Shown here: one piece after another, positions 6,695 to 10,388 of the stretch
Layout: each line of letters opens with the position of its first letter
How positions within the stretch are numbered: the stretch's first letter is position 1
DNA from: Clostridia bacterium
Lineage (GTDB): Bacteria > Bacillota > Clostridia > Oscillospirales > Acutalibacteraceae
NCBI GenBank assembly: GCA_024689165.1
Contig: JAILDS010000269.1
Location: forward strand, 1 to 10,388
Direction: 5' to 3'
Length of the DNA: 10,388 bases
Notes under the pieces: model-generated
Told to the model about the DNA's origin: nothing
The model's database searches: none
Seen by the model: the letters and a program-made list of their open reading frames with translations, nothing else
Position numbers and translations under genes: made by a program

Positions 6695-6713
6695 CCTGCG
6701 TCCTGCGCGCAGG
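6695..6713 (+). other. GC-rich hairpin in the 5' leader
   Basis: CCTGCG (6695-6700) can pair with CGCAGG (6708-6713). The latter also forms the fully palindromic CCTGCGCGCAGG at 6702-6713, so two alternative pairings exist. It lies between the promoter and the RBS. No known riboswitch class is recognisable, and a regulatory role is speculative. Confidence 0.35.
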
Positions 6714-6735
6714 CTCCTTTGCTTTCACGCTTTTT

Positions 6736-6742
6736 AAGGAGG
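6736..6742 (+). promoter_or_regulatory. RBS of the large surface-protein gene
   Basis: AAGGAGG followed by a 6-base spacer to ATG 6749, a consensus Firmicutes-type Shine-Dalgarno. It fixes the start in front of the signal peptide. Confidence 0.88.
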
Positions 6743-6748
6743 TAGTTT

Positions 6749-9700
6749 ATGAAAAAACCGTTATTGAAAAGGGCGGCGGGTTGTCTGCTTGCCTTTGTGA
6801 TGGTCTATTCTCTTTTCCCGGCGGGCGCCGTCGCCGACTGGGATGATCCCCACTCCAGTTTCTACTGCAACATGCGAGTGTCTTATGTAAACCATCAGAC
6901 CGGCGATGCCGTCGACAGAGTAAAAAAAGGCGACATCTTCGATATCCTTATATCTTTCGGAGACTTCCCCTACAGCGATGATTATTTCGAAAGAATCAAT
7001 CACATATCTCTCGTATGCCCGGAGCGCGGCTGCGGGTTCATTCTTTATGACTCCGGGGTATGGTGCGATTGCAGCGGACCGAGCGTCTTCGGGAGTGATT
7101 TCTGTATCTCATCGATAAACCGGGACCTGCTTGAGCAATCGGGGGATTATTACTTATACGTTGAGTTCAACGACGGAGACGACTCGTTTTTAAGCGAAGA
7201 ACACTTCCATTTTTCGGCTTTCAGGTTCTATGCCGATTTTTATATGTACGACGTCGTGATCGACGACACTGTATCCGCCATCTCCATCGGCACCCGTTTT
7301 CAGCTCGGCGTGCATTATTATGAAGGAGACCCGGATTCGGTTTCATGGATAGCTTTGGGCGATTTCGATTCTTCGGAGCCCCTGTATATGCTTTATGAGG
7401 ACGGCGAAGCCGGCTGCGGCGGTATCGTTACGAGGTTCGAACGGGGCAATATCTATATGATAAATATGGAGAGCGACGATATCGAACCCGGCGAATACCG
7501 CGTTCTGATGCAGGTCGGTGAAGAGATCGAAGAGAGCGAAAGAACAGTCACCTTCTTTTATCCCACCGAGATACAGTTCGGCACATATCCGCAGTCGCTC
7601 GTAGACGACGCCGATCTCATTGAAGAGCTCGAAGGCGTAGAAAAAAAGTGGAAGAACTACGATTTTTACTGCGGCAGCGGCAATATCGATGAGACGCCCT
7701 CGTCGCAGGTCGATCTGATGCGGTACGCCGACTTCAATTACAAGGGCGAAAAATACCGCGCAGTCAGCGTCCAGGCCTGCCGTCCTTACGCCACGTATCT
7801 GACGCCTTCTGAAGAGACCTCTTTCCAGCCGGTAAACGGTTATAATTGCGGAACTTATTACTTCAGATACGAACCCGTGACCTGGCGGATCCTTGACAGG
7901 AACGAAGGGCTCGTCATGGCAGACCTCATCCTTGACGTGCAGGCGTTCATGAACTCGGTCATTTTTAAGGACGAGGACGGTTCCTACCGCAGCACCGTGT
8001 ATGAAGAATATTATGCCAATAATTATCAGGAAAGCTCGATAAGGCGTTTTCTCAATAACGATTTTTACCGTACCGCGTTCACGGCGCAGCAGAAGGAGCT
8101 TATTGACGACAAGCATCTGGATAACGACGCCTTTGACGAGGAATACGAGCAGTATTCAAGCGAGAGTTTTGAAGATCGTGTGTTCCCGCTGTCGTGGACT
8201 GAGGCGCGGAATTGGATGTACGGTTTTGATGACTTTGACGGGGACTGCGAAAGCCGCACGGCGGAATGCACGGATTACGCCGTCTGCATGGGGCTTGAAC
8301 TGCTGCCCGATTCAAATAAAAACCTCTCGTGGTACTGGCTCCGCACTGCCGGGGCCGGATCGGACCTTGCCTGCTCGGCGGGCTTCGAAGGCGAGCTTTC
8401 TTCCGATACCCAGGTCTGCTCCATCGGCGGCGTGCGTCCCGCGATGGTCCTTAAAAGCCTTTCGGACGACCCGACCGTCTCGCGTTATCTGCCCTCATGG
8501 AATCAGAATTACGTTTTTGAGGAAGAGCCCCTTGACCCGTACGTTTTTGCCGAGGAGAGTTATAACGAGATCTCCGAAAAGCTCCCCATCAATTCCGTTT
8601 TCGCCGTATCCTGCTGGTACGGCGACGCCGAGGATATCGAAAAGATCTCTCTTTATGAGATCGAGGGTAAACGCGAATACGTTCTTTTTGAAGACGGCGA
8701 GCCGAAAATGGGCGGCGTGATCGAAGACGAGTACGAAGGCCCCGGCTGGATGACCGGCTTTTCGAGCGCGAACATACTGCCCGGCGAATACTACCTGAAG
8801 CTCGAATTGTTCTACGGCGTGGCGCTCAGTGAGAAGACGTTTGAATTTGCTCTGCTGTTCGGCAGCTATCCGCAGACGCAGGAGACGGACGAATTCACAT
8901 GCTCTTTACTTGACGAAGCTGACAAAACCTGGGAGAGCTTCGGGTATTACAGCGGCACCGGAGAAATGTACGACGGCCTGATGGCGCCTTCGGACTTTAT
9001 GGAGTACGCGGATTTTGAATATGGCAGTCGGAAGTACCGCGCAGTCCGCTTCTCCGGGTTCAGACCCTCTGAAACGAGAAATGATTTGAGCCGCAATAAC
9101 ACGTACCAGATCGAAAACGGATACGGCGAGCTCGACAGGATCTATTATTTCAAGTACGAGCCTGTCGAGTGGAGGGTGCTCGATTATGAGGACGGTCTTG
9201 TCATGGCGGAGCTTTCGCTTGACGCGCAGGCGTTCAGCAACGTTATGTTCTTCAGCCATGACGGCCGTATGTACAACGGTGTGGATTCGGCATATTACGC
9301 GTCCGATTACGCGCACAGCTCGCTTCGCGAATGGCTGAACGGCGACTTTTACGATACGGCGTTCACCGACGACGAAAGGGCGGATATCCGCGGCGACGTC
9401 GAGCTGGACAACAGCGAATCCTCCGGCGAGCACCCCGAATATGACGCCGAAAGCACGTTCGATAAGGTTTTCGTTCTTTCATACTCTGAGGCGATGAACG
9501 AAAGCTACGGCTTCTCCGGCAACGGCAGGGCAGATCCGTCGCGTTCTGCCGCCGCTACCGACTACGCGAAATGTCAGGGCGTTTACGTGATAGGAGGGAA
9601 TTCCCCGTGGTGGCTGCGAAGCGCGTCGGAGTCGTTTGAGTATTCCTGTGGTATATACCCGATCGGACAGACAACCTCGGACTTCTGCGATAGTATCTTT

Positions 9701-10388
9701 GGTGTCAGACCGGCCATGAGGCTGCTGAGCGTGCCCGCGATGCTTGGCCCCTCCGAAACCGAGGAGCTTACGGAGGCGAACGTGACCCTGTCGGCGGAGA
9801 CGTTCACTTACAACGGCGCGGTGCAGAAGCCGACAGTCGCCGTTAAGAACGCCGCCGGCGACGCGCTTGCCGAAGGTACGGATTATACGCTCGTATGGTC
9901 GAACGCGTCGAGTAAGGCGCCCGGTACTTACACCGTGACCGTGACCGCGGCGGGCGAGGGCTATAACGGCTCGGTCGAAAAGACCTACACGATAAAAAAA
10001 CAGCCCCTCGCCGCTTCGAGAGTGACGCTGTCGGCAACGAGCTTCACCTACAACGGCGCGGTCCAGAAGCCTACCGTAACGGTCAAAAACGCCGCGGGGA
10101 CTGCGCTCAAGGAGGGCACGAGCTACACGGTGGAGTATTCTGCCGGCTGCAAGAAACCCGGGACTTATACGGTCACCGTGACCGCCTACGGCGGTCATCA
10201 CGACGGCACCGCCAGCAAGACCCTCAGGACTACCGATCTGGCCCTTGTCGCGGCGAACGTGACGCTGTCGGCGACGAGCTTTACCTACAACGGCGCTGTG
10301 CAGAAGCCGACGGTGACCGTCAAGTCCGCCGCAGGCACGACGCTTGCCGAAGATACGAGCTACACGCTGACCTGGTCCAATGAAAACA
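6749..10388 (+). CDS. Large secreted multidomain protein: two DUF6273-like units plus Ig-like repeats (3' end outside window)
   Basis: The frame is open from ATG 6749 to the window edge, at least 1213 codons, with no stop. Residues 1-29 are a Sec signal peptide (MKKPLLKRAAG..., cleavage after AVA). Residues about 40-150 form a beta-rich domain with C90, C95, C106, C108 and C119. Residues about 165-571 and 590-995 are two copies of a unit: a beta-sandwich (FEDGE, LPGEYYLKL; IEPGEYRVLM) followed by a DUF6273-like domain. The DUF6273-like parts span 275-571 and 702-995 and share FGxYPQ, KYRAV, VxWRxLD, GLVMA, SSxRxxLNxDFYxxAF, WLRxA and GVRPAM. From residue 1010 on there are Ig-like repeats with TYNGAVQKP. 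It is probably a cell-surface or secreted protein involved in adhesion or glycan binding; that role is inference. No catalytic site is recognised and the anchor, if any, lies beyond the window. A promoter and strong RBS of its own precede it. Confidence 0.9.
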   Translation, partial: MKKPLLKRAAGCLLAFVMVYSLFPAGAVADWDDPHSSFYCNMRVSYVNHQTGDAVDRVKKGDIFDILISFGDFPYSDDYFERINHISLVCPERGCGFILYDSGVWCDCSGPSVFGSDFCISSINRDLLEQSGDYYLYVEFNDGDDSFLSEEHFHFSAFRFYADFYMYDVVIDDTVSAISIGTRFQLGVHYYEGDPDSVSWIALGDFDSSEPLYMLYEDGEAGCGGIVTRFERGNIYMINMESDDIEPGEYRVLMQVGEEIEESERTVTFFYPTEIQFGTYPQSLVDDADLIEELEGVEKKWKNYDFYCGSGNIDETPSSQVDLMRYADFNYKGEKYRAVSVQACRPYATYLTPSEETSFQPVNGYNCGTYYFRYEPVTWRILDRNEGLVMADLILDVQAFMNSVIFKDEDGSYRSTVYEEYYANNYQESSIRRFLNNDFYRTAFTAQQKELIDDKHLDNDAFDEEYEQYSSESFEDRVFPLSWTEARNWMYGFDDFDGDCESRTAECTDYAVCMGLELLPDSNKNLSWYWLRTAGAGSDLACSAGFEGELSSDTQVCSIGGVRPAMVLKSLSDDPTVSRYLPSWNQNYVFEEEPLDPYVFAEESYNEISEKLPINSVFAVSCWYGDAEDIEKISLYEIEGKREYVLFEDGEPKMGGVIEDEYEGPGWMTGFSSANILPGEYYLKLELFYGVALSEKTFEFALLFGSYPQTQETDEFTCSLLDEADKTWESFGYYSGTGEMYDGLMAPSDFMEYADFEYGSRKYRAVRFSGFRPSETRNDLSRNNTYQIENGYGELDRIYYFKYEPVEWRVLDYEDGLVMAELSLDAQAFSNVMFFSHDGRMYNGVDSAYYASDYAHSSLREWLNGDFYDTAFTDDERADIRGDVELDNSESSGEHPEYDAESTFDKVFVLSYSEAMNESYGFSGNGRADPSRSAAATDYAKCQGVYVIGGNSPWWLRSASESFEYSCGIYPIGQTTSDFCDSIFGVRPAMRLLSVPAMLGPSETEELTEANVTLSAETFTYNGAVQKPTVAVKNAAGDALAEGTDYTLVWSNASSKAPGTYTVTVTAAGEGYNGSVEKTYTIKKQPLAASRVTLSATSFTYNGAVQKPTVTVKNAAGTALKEGTSYTVEYSAGCKKPGTYTVTVTAYGGHHDGTASKTLRTTDLALVAANVTLSATSFTYNGAVQKPTVTVKSAAGTTLAEDTSYTLTWSNEN
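9776..10388 (+). repeat. Tandem Ig-like repeat array within the surface protein (incomplete at window end)
   Basis: Repeats begin at 9776, about 10013 and 10250, with periods of 240 and 237 bases. Each opens with VTLSAxxFTYNGAVQKPTV and carries an EGTxYT or EDTxYT turn and a PGTYTVTVTA strand. Repeats 2 and 3 are close at DNA level over the first 60 or so bases, which suggests recent duplication or gene conversion. Similar Ig-like modules act as stalks in Clostridia surface proteins. The third copy is cut off by the window end. Confidence 0.88.

Noticed and set aside
7343..8116. 257-codon minus-strand open frame, and similar ones at 8906-9433 and 9479-10201
   Set aside because: They are antisense shadows of the surface-protein gene without start signals or recognisable domains.
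8103..8720. 205-codon + strand open frame
   Set aside because: It lies out of frame inside the large surface-protein gene, whose own frame is continuous and domain-bearing here.

Overview
The window looks like a chromosomal segment from a fairly GC-rich, Gram-positive-type gut or rumen anaerobe, probably a Clostridia lineage. The basis is strong GGAGG-type ribosome binding sites, a near-consensus sigma-A promoter, Sec signal peptides of Firmicutes style, a plant-polysaccharide enzyme pair, and a large surface protein with DUF6273-like domains and TYNG/QKP Ig-like repeats. All genes are on the + strand. The taxonomic placement is inference; no rRNA or marker gene is present.

Layout. Positions 86-2347 encode an intact, leaderless GH78-type alpha-L-rhamnosidase. 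Positions 2453-4473 hold a signal-peptide-bearing DUF5060 + apiosidase-like (DUF4038/GH140-like) glycoside hydrolase that is broken twice: a -1 frameshift at an A6 run (3045-3050) and an in-frame TGA at 3949, where relatives are expected to have an aromatic residue. Positions 4587-6077 encode a cytoplasmic M28-fold protein with a PA-like insertion, in which several usual zinc ligands are replaced by other metal-binding residues. Positions 6078-6748 are a non-coding, repeat-dense intergenic region. It carries three arrays of a 7-bp repeat (AGCTGAT / ATCAGCT), three copies of a GCGGCAC/GTGCCGC hairpin (two of them arms of a 25-bp perfect inverted repeat about 200 bp across), and other short-loop hairpins. 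It ends in a clear promoter (6626-6654), a leader and a strong RBS.

The last gene starts at 6749 and is still open at the window end (at least 1213 codons). It encodes a secreted multidomain protein: an N-terminal Cys-containing beta domain, two tandem [beta-sandwich + DUF6273-like] units, then at least three 79-80-residue Ig-like repeats.

How they fit together. Rhamnosidase beside an apiosidase-like enzyme suggests breakdown of rhamnose-containing plant material such as pectin (rhamnogalacturonan). The extracellular enzyme would release oligosaccharides and the cytoplasmic rhamnosidase would finish them, but the extracellular enzyme appears disabled or is mis-sequenced. The M28-like protein follows on the same strand behind its own good RBS; its substrate is unknown. 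The large surface protein has its own promoter beyond the repeat region and is a separate transcription unit.
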